From: Streptomyces speibonae
GTDB lineage: Bacteria; Actinomycetota; Actinomycetes; Streptomycetales; Streptomycetaceae
Assembly (NCBI GenBank): GCA_000715605.1
Contig: KL568533.1
Span: forward strand, 121,232-132,813
Direction: 5' to 3'
DNA length: 11,582 bases
The position numbers and the translations under genes are program-made. Positions 1 to 6,589 of the stretch are shown here, one piece after another. The notes under the pieces are model-generated. The model was not told where the DNA came from. It did not search any database and saw only the letters and a list, made by a program, of their open reading frames with translations. Each line of letters starts with the position of its first letter. Positions within the stretch are counted from its first letter, which is position 1.

Positions 1-25
1 CATCAGAGATGTGTATAAGAGACAG
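1..25 (+). other. Residual Nextera (Tn5) sequencing adapter
   Basis: Positions 7-25 read AGATGTGTATAAGAGACAG, the exact 19-bp Tn5 mosaic end used in Nextera libraries. The preceding CATCAG (1-6) matches the 3' end of the 454 primer-A tail used in the first Epicentre Nextera adapters, rather than the later Illumina tails. This is library DNA left at a contig end, not a genomic transposon. Open frames starting here give the well-known artefact peptides MCIRDR and MYKRQ and should be discarded. Genomic sequence begins at about 26. Confidence 0.97.
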
Positions 26-1050
26 GCGTCCAGCCGGGCGAGCAGCAGCAGATCCGCGGCGAGTTGCTGGAGCCGTACGGTGTCCTCGACGGCGCCGTCC
101 AGGTCGAGCAGCTCCGGATGGGCGGCGGCCACCTCCAACTGCGTGCGCAGGGAGGCGATCGGGCTGCGCAGTTCGTGCGAGGCGTCGGCGACGAACCGCC
201 GCTGCCGCTCCACGGACGCCTCCAGCGCGGCGAGCGTGACATTGGTGGTACGGGCCAGGCGGGCGATCTCGTCGTACGTCGCCGGTTCGGGCACGCGCCG
301 GGCGAGATCCTCGGAGGCGGTGATCGTCGCCATCTCCCGCCGGATGCCCTCCACCGGACGCAGCGCGCGCCCGGTGACCAGCCAGGTCACGCCGCCGACC
401 ACGCCGAGCAGGACGGGCAGGCCGATGAGCATCCCGGTCAGCGCGGTGTTCACGGCGCTGTGCTCGGCGGCGAGCGGAGCGCCCGCGTGGACGGTCAGGC
501 GTCCACGGTCGGGGGTCCGCACGTCCACGGAGGCGAAACGGTAGTCCTGGGTGTCGCCGTCGATCGTCGCGGAGCCGTTGCCGAAGGAGCTGTCGCGGGC
601 GATCTCTCCCACCTCCAGGGACTCGCCCGAGTCGTCGTCATCGTCGTCGCGGGAGTCGTCCGCGTCGTCGGAGTCGGCGGCGTCGTCGGAGTCGTCGTCA
701 TCGTCGGTCGCGGCGGGGGGAGTCGGCGGACGGGGCGCCACCTCGGGTGTCGTGGTGCCGGTGATCCGTTCCAGGTCCTCGGAGGCCGCGACCACCGCGC
801 CGTCCTCGGCGACGATCTGCACCGGCCGGTCCTCGGCGTCCAGCCCGGAGAGCCTGTCGTACGGCGTCCGGGCGGCGAGTTCGGCGGCCACCGCCCGCGC
901 CGAGCGGTCCGCCTGGGTGCCCGCCTCCCCGATCAGGTTCGAGCGCAGCGACAGCAGCACCGCCGTGCCCGCCGCGACCAGGGCCACCGCGACGACGAGG
1001 GTGGCACCGAGCGTCGCCTTGGCGCGCACCGATCCGAACACCCGGCTCAC
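26..1050 (-). CDS. Sensor histidine kinase, C-terminus missing (contig end)
   Basis: This is the membrane sensor kinase of an OmpR-type two-component system. It starts with GTG at 1050-1048, overlapping the TGA of the upstream response-regulator gene in a GTGA, so the two are translationally coupled. About 341 codons are present. The order is: a first membrane segment near residues 10-32, an extracytoplasmic sensor loop of about 170 residues, a second membrane segment near 203-225 (LIGLPVLLGVVGGVTWLV), a HAMP region, then the HisKA box FVADASHELRSPIASL with phospho-acceptor His292. The ATP-binding HATPase domain would follow but lies beyond the contig end. The sensor loop holds a remarkable run of Asp/Ser at about residues 116-142, including DDDDDSDDAADSDDADDS. 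Nearly identical composition occurs in the secreted PepSY protein encoded on the other side of the regulator gene. The likely partner is the regulator directly upstream. The ligand is unknown; the acidic loop suggests cations or cationic compounds, which is inference. Confidence 0.93.
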
Positions 1051-1712
1051 GGCGCCGTCTCCAGCCGGTAGCCGGCCCCGCGCACGGTACGGATGAGCCC
1101 GGGGCGCAGTTTGCGGCGCAGGGCGCTGACGTAGACCTCCACGATGTTGGGGTCTCCGTCGTAGGCGAAGTCCCAGACGTGCTCCAGGATGTCGGCCTTG
1201 GACACCACCTCGCCGGCCCGCAGCACGAGGTACTCCAGGACCGAGAACTCCTTGGCGGTCAGCGTCACTTCGTCCTCGCCCAGGTACACGCGGCGGGCGG
1301 CGGTGTCGACCTTCAGGTCGCCGTGCACCTGGACCGGGGAGGCGCCCGCGCCGTGCCGGCGGCGCAGCAGCGCCTTGATCCTGGCGACGAGGACGACGTA
1401 CGAGAACGGCTTGGTGAGGTAGTCGTCGGCGCCGGTGTCCAGGCCCTCGGCCTCGTCGTACTCGCCGTCCTTGGCGGTGAGCATCAGGATCGGCACGTCG
1501 TGTCCCGCGGCGCGCAGGGCGGCGCAGACGCGGTAGCCGTTCAGGCCGGGCAGCATGATGTCGAGGATCAGGAGGTCGTACGTGCCCTCCGTGGCCCGGT
1601 GCAGCCCCTCCCGGCCGTCGTGGACGACGTCCACGGCGTAGCCCTCGGCGGTGAGGCCCTTGGCGAGGGAGAGGGCGAGGCGCTTTTCGTCCTCCACGAT
1701 CAGCAGGCGCAT
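1047..1712 (-). CDS. OmpR/PhoB-family response regulator
   Basis: This is a DNA-binding response regulator of 221 residues, a full-length size for the family. The N-terminal receiver domain shows the acidic pair at E7/D8, phospho-acceptor Asp51 in LLILDIMLPG, Thr79 in MLTAKD and Lys101 in YLTKPF. The C-terminal winged-helix domain (about 130-218) has the usual LTAKEFSVLEYL, VSKADILEHVWD and VEVYVSALRRKL segments and ends with RTVRGAGYRL. It is presumably phosphorylated by the kinase whose GTG start overlaps its TGA stop. No clear Shine-Dalgarno sequence precedes the ATG, so the mRNA may be leaderless or short-leadered. The upstream region shared with the divergent PepSY gene carries CTTCAGGT direct repeats at 10-bp spacing, the geometry expected for an OmpR-type dimer, so autoregulation and control of the PepSY gene are likely. 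The signal and regulon are unknown. Confidence 0.95.
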   Translation of the reverse strand: MRLLIVEDEKRLALSLAKGLTAEGYAVDVVHDGREGLHRATEGTYDLLILDIMLPGLNGYRVCAALRAAGHDVPILMLTAKDGEYDEAEGLDTGADDYLTKPFSYVVLVARIKALLRRRHGAGASPVQVHGDLKVDTAARRVYLGEDEVTLTAKEFSVLEYLVLRAGEVVSKADILEHVWDFAYDGDPNIVEVYVSALRRKLRPGLIRTVRGAGYRLETAP

Positions 1713-1736
1713 GGGGTCAAGAGTGGCAAACGGAAG

Positions 1737-1773
1737 CTGAAGATCACTTCAGGTGGCTTCAGGTTCCCCTCAG
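1737..1773. promoter_or_regulatory. Candidate response-regulator operator (CTTCAGGT direct repeats)
   Basis: CTTCAGGT occurs at 1747-1754 and again at 1757-1764, exactly 10 bp apart. A degenerate third unit (CCTCAG, 1768-1773) follows about one turn later. An inverted CTGAAG (1737-1742) makes a dyad with the first repeat. About one helical turn between direct half-sites is typical for OmpR/PhoB-family dimers. The site lies 25-60 bp upstream of the regulator ATG and 60-100 bp upstream of the PepSY start, so it could control both. The binding protein is inferred. Confidence 0.5.
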
Positions 1774-1821
1774 CGTCGGTCGGCGAGATTGAGGCCGTAC
1801 AGCGCGAAAGCGCGGCGACTC

Positions 1822-1827
1822 GGGAGG
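1822..1827 (+). promoter_or_regulatory. Shine-Dalgarno that sets the PepSY gene start
   Basis: GGGAGG lies 1 nt before the ATG at 1829 but 7 nt before the in-frame ATG at 1835. The normal spacing favours 1835, giving a protein that begins MKRNIVIG with a standard positively charged signal-peptide N-terminus. Confidence 0.7.
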
Positions 1828-1834
1828 CATGCTG

Positions 1835-2506
1835 ATGAAGCGCAACATCGTGATCGGCGTCGTGGCGGCTGCGGCTCTGGTCGGCGGGGGGACGGCGACG
1901 GCCATCGCGGGCTCGGGGGGCGACGACGGGGGGTCCGGCTCGGCGTCGGTGACGCGGGCGGGGGGCGATGACGGGCGGTCTGACGACCGGGGTGACGATC
2001 GGGGTGACGACGACCGGGACGACCGGCGTGGTGACGGCGACCGTGTCGAGACGCGTCCGTCGGGGCGGGTGAGCGCCGCCGACGCCATCGCTGCCGCGCT
2101 GAAGCACACGCCGGGTACGGCCGTATCCGCCGAACTGGACGACGGGCACTGGGAGGTCGAAGTGCTCGGGCGCGGGGACGGCTGGTACGACGTGCGGGTC
2201 GACCCGGGCAGCGGCAAGGTGCTCGGTGCGTCGGAGGACGACGAGGACGACGCCGGGGAGGTGCGGGGGGTGTTGAAGCGGGCTTCCGTCTCGGCCGAGG
2301 ACGCGGCGGAGGCGGCTGCCGCCAAGGGGACGGTGGTCTCCGTGGAGCTCGATGACGAGGGGTGGGAGGCGGAAACGCGGGCCTCCGGCGGGGGTGAGCG
2401 GGAGTGGCGGGTCGATCTCGGAAGCGGCAAGGTGTCTGCGGAGCGGGGGGACGACGACGGCCGCGAATCCGACGACGACTCCGATGACGGCTCCGATGAC
2501 GACTAG
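1835..2506 (+). CDS. Secreted Asp-rich protein with two PepSY domains
   Basis: The protein has 223 residues from the start chosen by its Shine-Dalgarno site. It opens with a signal peptide (MKRNIVIGVVAAAALVGGG, with AIAG-like cleavage context), then a low-complexity linker rich in Asp, Arg and Gly (about residues 28-67) with repeated DDRGDD units. Two PepSY-like repeats follow: RVSAADAIAAAL...WYDVRVDPGSGKVLG, and SVSAEDAAEAAA...EWRVDLGSGKVS. Each has the alpha-helix plus beta-hairpin pattern ending in the family D-x-G-S-G-K-V motif. An acidic tail (SDDDSDDGSDDD) closes the protein. PepSY domains are small extracytoplasmic modules often found near two-component systems and thought to inhibit proteases or sense conditions at the cell surface. 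The gene is divergent from the regulator gene, and its acidic composition mirrors the kinase sensor loop, so it may modulate that kinase (inference). Its TAG stop lies in the CTAG next to the insertion sequence and is intact. Confidence 0.9.
   Translation: MKRNIVIGVVAAAALVGGGTATAIAGSGGDDGGSGSASVTRAGGDDGRSDDRGDDRGDDDRDDRRGDGDRVETRPSGRVSAADAIAAALKHTPGTAVSAELDDGHWEVEVLGRGDGWYDVRVDPGSGKVLGASEDDEDDAGEVRGVLKRASVSAEDAAEAAAAKGTVVSVELDDEGWEAETRASGGGEREWRVDLGSGKVSAERGDDDGRESDDDSDDGSDDD
2503..2506. repeat. CTAG target-site copy, left of the IS
   Basis: CTAG directly abuts the left terminal inverted repeat, with a matching CTAG at 3905-3908. A 4-bp duplication of a CTAG-like target is the IS701-family pattern. 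This copy contains the PepSY gene's TAG stop. Confidence 0.85.
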
Positions 2507-2540
2507 TACTGCAACGGTGCTTGTCGTGACTGCTGGCCAG
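2507..2540. repeat. IS left terminal inverted repeat
   Basis: The first 18 bp are identical to the inverse of the right end; the next 16 bp match at 12 positions. It starts immediately after the CTAG target. Confidence 0.9.
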
Positions 2541-3868
2541 CTCAGTCGTTGGTGCGGTTATGGGTGGAGCCTTGCTGGTGTCAGGTTGTGGGCGGGTGAA
2601 CTGGACGCTCTGCATGAGCGGTTCGTGCACCGGTTCAACCGGGAGGAGCCGCGTCAGTCGGCGCTGGCTTACATGCGGGGGCTGGTGGCGCCGCTGGAGC
2701 GTAAGAACGGCTGGACGCTGGCGGAGGAGGCCGGGCATGCGGGTCCCGATCGCATCCACCGGTTGCTGAACCGGATCGAGTAGGACGCCGACGAGGTCCT
2801 GAACGACGTGCGCGACTACGTCGTGGAACACCTTGGAGACCGGGATGCTGTCCTGATCGTCGATGACACCGGCTTTTTGAAGAAGGGCGTCCGTTCGGCC
2901 GGCGTGCAGCGGCAGTACTCCGGCACTGCGGGACGCACCGAGAACTGTCAGATCGGTGTGTTCCTCGCCTACGCCACCGGCCGCGGACGCACGCTGATCG
3001 ACCGGCGGCTGTATCTGCCCACGTCCTGGACGGATGACCGGGAACGGTGTCGACGGGCGGGCATCGACGGCGCCGTGGGCTTCGGGACGAAGGTGGCGAT
3101 GGCCAAGGCGATGGTCCGCCGGGCCATCGCCGAGAAGATCCCGTTCGGATGGGTGACGGCGGACGCCGCTTACGGCTACAGCAAGGGCTGGCGGTTCGAG
3201 CTGGAGCAGGCTGACGTCTTCCACGTCATGGCCACCACCCGGCACGACACGGTCGTCACCCGCTGGTCCATCGACCACCCCGTCCACGACCTGTTTCCCG
3301 GACTGCCACGGCAGAAGTGGAAACGCCGTTCCTGCGGTGAAGGAGCCCATGGTCGGCGGATCTTTGACTGGGCCCGCGTCGAAGTGAGGCTCTGGCACCG
3401 CGAGGACCGCAGGCACTGGGTGCTCGCTCGCCGCAGCGTGAGCCGGCCCGAGGAGATCTCCTACTACATCGCCTACTGCCCCGCCGAAACCACGCTGGAC
3501 GAGCTGATCCGCATCGCGGGCAGCCGCTGGGCGGTGGAGGAGTGCTTCCAGACCGCGAAGCAGGAATGCGGCCTGGACGACTACCAGGTTCGCCGTTATC
3601 CCGGCTGGCACCGCCACATGACCCTGGCCATGGCCGCCCACGCCTGCCTGACCGTCCTGCGGGCCCGAGAGCTGGACACAGACAAAGCAGAAACGGATCC
3701 TCCCAGCTCATCCACCTCAGCCTCGCCGAGATCAGACGCTTGATCACCCGCCTCACCCACCGCCGCCCCACCCCGGCCGACGACGTTCTGCACTGGTCAC
3801 ACTGGCGACGACGACGCCAGTACCAAGCCCGCATCAGCCACTACAAACGACGCGGACACAGTCCCTGA
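2526..3868 (+). pseudogene. IS701-family DDE transposase, nonsense plus frameshift
   Basis: The frame from about GTG 2526 (start uncertain) reads through ELDALHERFVHRFNREEPRQ and HRLLNRIE, then hits an in-frame TAG at 2781-2783. The same frame continues as DADEVLNDVRDYVVEHLG. The family usually has Trp here, so TGG to TAG is the likely change. The catalytic core remains: the first Asp in LIVDDTGFLKKG, the second in VTADAAYGYSKGW, and the Glu in RWAVEECFQTAKQECGLDDY. A second lesion lies near 3690: frame 1 ends as ETDPPSSSTSASPRSDA with a stop at 3741-3743, while the expected C-terminus (SLAEIRRLITRLTHRRP, VLHWSHWRRRRQYQARISHY) continues in another frame to TGA 3866-3868. One missing base near the AAACGG at 3691-3696 explains it. 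The fragment from GTG 2808 might still be translated, but it lacks the N-terminal region and the proper C-terminus. Programmed frameshifting is unlikely because there is no good slippery site. Confidence 0.88.
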
Positions 3869-3870
3869 AA

Positions 3871-3904
3871 CTGCCCAGCAATCAGAACAAGCACCGTTGC
3901 AGTA
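3871..3904. repeat. IS right terminal inverted repeat
   Basis: The inverse of this segment matches the left end at 30 of 34 positions, including the outer 18 bp exactly. It is followed directly by CTAG. Confidence 0.9.
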
Positions 3905-3908
3905 CTAG
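3905..3908. repeat. CTAG target-site copy, right of the IS
   Basis: This is the second CTAG. Read on the minus strand it supplies the TAG stop (3907-3905) of the alpha/beta-hydrolase gene. Because the element targets CTAG-like sites, matching flanks alone do not strictly prove a single insertion event. Confidence 0.85.
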
Positions 3909-4804
3909 GCGGAGTCCTGGTTGCTAATGGGAAGGTGGAAGAACGTGGCTACGGCAGCGACCGTGTCGAAGGTCATGTCGGTCCGGCCCATGACGAATGG
4001 CGCCTTGCGGGTTCCGGGGATCGTATGGCCGCCTCCGGTGACGGTGTACAAGCTGACCGGGGCGTGTCCCGGATCGCGGTAGTGAAGAGCCTGCACGGAC
4101 GTCCTGGACTGCTTCGCGGGGACGAGGTCCTCGGTGACAGGGGCGCCGCCGATCCCGTTGCGCTGGGCGTAGTACCGGGCGGTTTCGGGCGCCGACAGCC
4201 CGAGTCCTCGCGGCTTGAATCCCCACATGCTGGCCATCCCGCCGTTGTAGGGCACGAGGGGGTCCTTGGTGCCGTGCACGAGCATGACGGGCACCGGCTG
4301 GCTCTGTGGATCGGTGGGGGCGAAGTTCTCTGCGGCGGGCTGCGTCGCGGAAATGACCGCGGCTCCGGCCAGCAGATCCGGAATCTCGTGGATCAGCCGA
4401 ATCACCATCTGGCCGCCGTTGGAAAAGCCGACGGCGTACACCCGTGCCGGGTCCCCGTTGTAGCGCTCGATGATTCGTTCGATCGCGCTGCGCGCGAAGG
4501 CGACATCGTCGTACCCCTCGGTGCGCGCGGCGAACGCGTTGGAGACGCGGGCGTCGTTCCAGTGCTCCTTGAAGCCGTCCAGGTAGGCGACGAGGGCTCC
4601 GCCGGCGGCAAGGCGGTCGAAGGCGTTCCCGGTGAAGGCGCGGAGTTTGTCTCCGGTCTGTTTCGAGCCGTGCAGGAGCAGCACGACAGGGGCCGCCTGT
4701 TCTGCGGGAGCGCCCAGCACCCTCATGGTTCGAGTCCGTCCCTTGACGGCGAGGGTCTCCAGCGTCGAGGGGTGGGGGGAGGTGGTCATGGTGGATCCGA
4801 TCAT
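3905..4804 (-). CDS. Alpha/beta hydrolase, PHB-depolymerase/LpqC-like esterase
   Basis: This is a predicted serine esterase of 299 residues. The start ATG at 4804 overlaps the TGA of the upstream small gene in an ATGA, indicating translational coupling. An in-frame ATG at 4789 (MTTSPHP) is the alternative, and neither has a strong Shine-Dalgarno site. The fold markers are in order: an oxyanion-loop region LLLHGSKQTG (about 42-51), nucleophile elbow GFSNGG with Ser128, acidic residue Asp181 in HGTKDPLVPYNGG, and His260 in GGGHTIPG. This arrangement fits the COG3509/LpqC group of poly(3-hydroxybutyrate)-depolymerase-like esterases. Unlike the secreted members it has no signal peptide, so it should act in the cytoplasm. 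As third gene of the AtuA-like operon it may hydrolyse an ester or lactone, or remove a CoA thioester, for that pathway; the substrate is unknown. Its stop codon is in the CTAG beside the insertion sequence, and the C-terminus (HLPISNQDSA) looks natural. Confidence 0.9.
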   Translation of the reverse strand: MIGSTMTTSPHPSTLETLAVKGRTRTMRVLGAPAEQAAPVVLLLHGSKQTGDKLRAFTGNAFDRLAAGGALVAYLDGFKEHWNDARVSNAFAARTEGYDDVAFARSAIERIIERYNGDPARVYAVGFSNGGQMVIRLIHEIPDLLAGAAVISATQPAAENFAPTDPQSQPVPVMLVHGTKDPLVPYNGGMASMWGFKPRGLGLSAPETARYYAQRNGIGGAPVTEDLVPAKQSRTSVQALHYRDPGHAPVSLYTVTGGGHTIPGTRKAPFVMGRTDMTFDTVAAVATFFHLPISNQDSA

Positions 4805-5151
4805 GGGGTTGGGGCGTCCGGGAGCGGGACGATGAGGTCGAGCAGGTGGCCGGAGAGGGTCTTGCCGTGCCGGTCGCGGTGGAGCGAGGTGTTGACGGTG
4901 TCGGTGGGGTCGCGCTCGCACACGAACAGGAGTGTCGTCGTGCCGGGCATCTCGAAGCGCGTGACGTTGCCGCTGATGCGATCTGCCAGGTGCGTGCGTA
5001 CGACCAATGGGGTCAGGTGTTCACACAAGCGGTCGTAGTCGCTTTTGCTGCGGGCCACGACAGCCATGGTCACGAGGCGCCCTTTGTCGCCCGTACGCGC
5101 GTGTGCGAGTTCGCGCAGGGTGGCGGGCTTGGTTCCGGAGCGGCCGGTCAT
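4801..5151 (-). CDS. Stand-alone AtuA C-terminal-domain protein (116 aa)
   Basis: This small protein starts with TLRELAHARTGDKGRLVTMAVVARS and continues through VRTHLADRISGNVTRFEMPGTTTLLFVCE to SLHRDRHGKTLSGHLLDLIVPLP. The ARTGDKG segment and the overall pattern match the domain fused to the C-terminus of many long AtuA (DUF1446) proteins, which in other genomes is a separate partner gene. It lies directly downstream of the DUF1446 gene, its ATG (5151-5149) overlapping that gene's TGA in an ATGA, and its own TGA overlaps the hydrolase ATG the same way. It very probably forms a complex with the DUF1446 protein. No enzyme activity is established for this domain. No signal peptide or membrane segment is seen. 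Confidence 0.88.
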   Translation of the reverse strand: MTGRSGTKPATLRELAHARTGDKGRLVTMAVVARSKSDYDRLCEHLTPLVVRTHLADRISGNVTRFEMPGTTTLLFVCERDPTDTVNTSLHRDRHGKTLSGHLLDLIVPLPDAPTP

Positions 5152-6494
5152 GCGCCGCTCCTTGCCACGGCGACTGAGACCGTTGCCGCCGCCCGGCCGA
5201 CGGTGCTGGAGAGCACGCCGAGGACCGGCTCGGTGGTCACCCGGACACCGCCTCCGCCGGCGGGGCCGTTGGTGTAGAGGGCGGTGACCTCTTCGCCGAG
5301 GCGGGCGGCGGTATCGGCGTCGTTGGCCCGGGCCGTCAACGACAGTCTGCAGCGGCCCGAGCCGGGGAGAGGCTGGCCGTCGGGCTGTCTGACCGGGTCG
5401 ACGCCGAGGAGGTCCTCGTGGAACTGGCGGAAGAGGCCGGCGGTGCGCTCCCGGACGATGGCGCCCGCGAGCTCGGCGCGTCGGCGGGCTCCGGTCCCGG
5501 CGTAGTCGATCTCGGCCTCGCACCGGTAGCCGTCCTGGTAGCCGACGCTGACCTTGAGGTCGTCCGGGGCCCGGGAGCCGCGCGCGCCGGCCACCTTGAC
5601 CCGGTCACCGCCGAGGTTCTCGACGGTGACCGCGGTGAAGTCCGCTCGTACGTCGGGAGTGGGGTAGCAGGACGGATCGCCGATCTCGTAGGCCAGCTGT
5701 TCGGCGACGGTGGCCGCGTCGATGCGGCCACCGGTGCCCGGCAGTTTCGTGATCACGGCTTCGGTGTCGGTGACCTCGGCGAGCGGGAATCCCAGGTGTG
5801 CAAGGCCCGGGACCTCGCTCAGCGGCGGATCCGCGAAGTACCCGCCGGTGACCTGGCCCGCGCACTCCAACAGGTGACCCACCAGCGTGCCGTGGGCGGC
5901 CAGGGCCGTGTCCGCGAGGTCCCAGCCGCGGTGGTGTGCCAGGCAGCCGACGAACAGTGAGGGATCCGCGACGCGCCCGGTGATGACCAGGTCCGCGCCG
6001 GCGTCCAGAGCGGTTTTCACCGCGTCCGCGCCCAGGTAGGCGTTGGCCGAGACGAGTCGGCCGTGGTCGCCCAGCGGCAGACCGTCCTCCAGCGCGGGCC
6101 GGTCGATGTCGAGCGAGGCGGACACGTCATCGCCCGTCACCACGGCGATGGCGAGGTCGAGGCCCAGGCGGCGGGCGAGCCGGGCAGCTGCCTCGCCGCC
6201 TGCCGTGGGGTCGGCGGCCCCGAGGTTGGTCACGAGCTTCACCCCTCTGGCGGCGGCCACCGGCAGAAGCGGCGCAAGCCGGCGTTCGAGGAACGGGTCG
6301 TAGCCGCCCTGGGGATCCGTGCGCCGGCGCAGTGTGCCGGCCGCGATAGTGCGTTCGGCGAGACATTCGAGCACCAGGTAGTCCAGGTTTCCCCGTTCCA
6401 GGAGATCGAGGGCCGGCTCGAAGCGGTCGCCGGCGAATCCGGCGCCGCATCCGATCCGTGTCGCGGTGGTCGCGACGTCCGGCATTCCTGTCAC
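5148..6494 (-). CDS. AtuA-family (DUF1446) protein
   Basis: This is a 448-residue cytoplasmic protein of the AtuA/DUF1446 family, named after acyclic terpene (citronellol/geraniol) utilisation in Pseudomonas; the biochemical reaction is not established. Family features include the N-terminal IGCGAGFAGDRFEPALDL, the segments LVLECLAERT, GGYDPFLERRLAPLLP and LVTNLGAADPTAGG, the GRVADPSLFVG motif and the C-terminal YTNGPAGGGGVRV. The length fits the form lacking the C-terminal fusion domain, which is supplied by the next gene. I chose GTG 6494 because AAGGAG (minus strand, 6508-6503) lies 8 nt before it. The ATG at 6521 is upstream of that site, and ATG 6485 would be too far from it. It is first in a three-gene operon with ATGA overlaps and divergent from a LysR gene, its probable regulator. 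No acyl-CoA carboxylase, hydratase or dehydrogenase partner is visible, so the pathway cannot be named. Confidence 0.9.
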   Translation of the reverse strand: MTGMPDVATTATRIGCGAGFAGDRFEPALDLLERGNLDYLVLECLAERTIAAGTLRRRTDPQGGYDPFLERRLAPLLPVAAARGVKLVTNLGAADPTAGGEAAARLARRLGLDLAIAVVTGDDVSASLDIDRPALEDGLPLGDHGRLVSANAYLGADAVKTALDAGADLVITGRVADPSLFVGCLAHHRGWDLADTALAAHGTLVGHLLECAGQVTGGYFADPPLSEVPGLAHLGFPLAEVTDTEAVITKLPGTGGRIDAATVAEQLAYEIGDPSCYPTPDVRADFTAVTVENLGGDRVKVAGARGSRAPDDLKVSVGYQDGYRCEAEIDYAGTGARRRAELAGAIVRERTAGLFRQFHEDLLGVDPVRQPDGQPLPGSGRCRLSLTARANDADTAARLGEEVTALYTNGPAGGGGVRVTTEPVLGVLSSTVGRAAATVSVAVARSGA

Positions 6495-6502
6495 TTTCTG
6501 TA

Positions 6503-6508
6503 CTCCTT
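6503..6508 (-). promoter_or_regulatory. Shine-Dalgarno that sets the DUF1446 gene start
   Basis: On the minus strand this is AAGGAG, 8 nt before GTG 6494. It excludes the longer frame starting at 6521 and makes the GTG the best start. Confidence 0.7.
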
Positions 6509-6574
6509 TCCTTGTCCTCATTCACGCTACGTACGCCCGCCTCTGTTGAGAAGACATTGATCTGACATGCATCT

Positions 6575-6589
6575 ATGCTGCGAAGGCAT
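6575..6589. promoter_or_regulatory. Candidate LysR box, ATGC-N7-GCAT (T-N11-A)
   Basis: ATGC at 6575-6578 is mirrored by GCAT at 6586-6589, giving the T-N11-A dyad (T6576, A6588) typical of LysR regulators. A further ATGCAT palindrome lies at 6567-6572. The box overlaps the LysR gene's likely start, which would suit autorepression, and sits about 80-95 bp upstream of the divergent DUF1446 start, a plausible activator position. Confidence 0.4.

Larger units (their letters stand above)
2507..3904 (+). mobile_element. IS701-family insertion sequence, 1398 bp
   Basis: The element is bounded by terminal inverted repeats: TACTGCAACGGTGCTTGT at 2507-2524 is an exact inverse of 3887-3904. Over 34 bp (2507-2540 against 3871-3904) I count 30 matches. 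CTAG flanks both ends. Its length, the 4-bp target duplication and the DDE transposase all fit the IS701 family. Its single transposase gene is broken twice, so this copy is probably not autonomous, but its ends look good enough to be moved by a related transposase in trans. The insertion falls between two convergent genes and damages neither. Confidence 0.93.

Noticed and set aside
7..25. A genuine Tn5-type transposon end
   Set aside because: It lies at the first bases of the contig, continues into a primer tail and has no transposon sequence attached, so it is library adapter.
3..544. Open frames starting in bases 1-25 (proteins beginning MCIRDR or MYKRQ, or ending VSYTHL)
   Set aside because: They are translations of adapter sequence joined to the wrong frame or strand of the histidine kinase gene.
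1770..3641. A 623-codon minus-strand open frame
   Set aside because: It runs antisense through the PepSY gene and the transposase across the IS boundary, has low-complexity Arg/Pro composition and no domain; it is a high-GC shadow.
3680..3700. Programmed -1 frameshift in the transposase
   Set aside because: There is no convincing X-XXY-YYZ heptamer and the family normally uses a single frame; an upstream nonsense codon also shows the gene is decaying.
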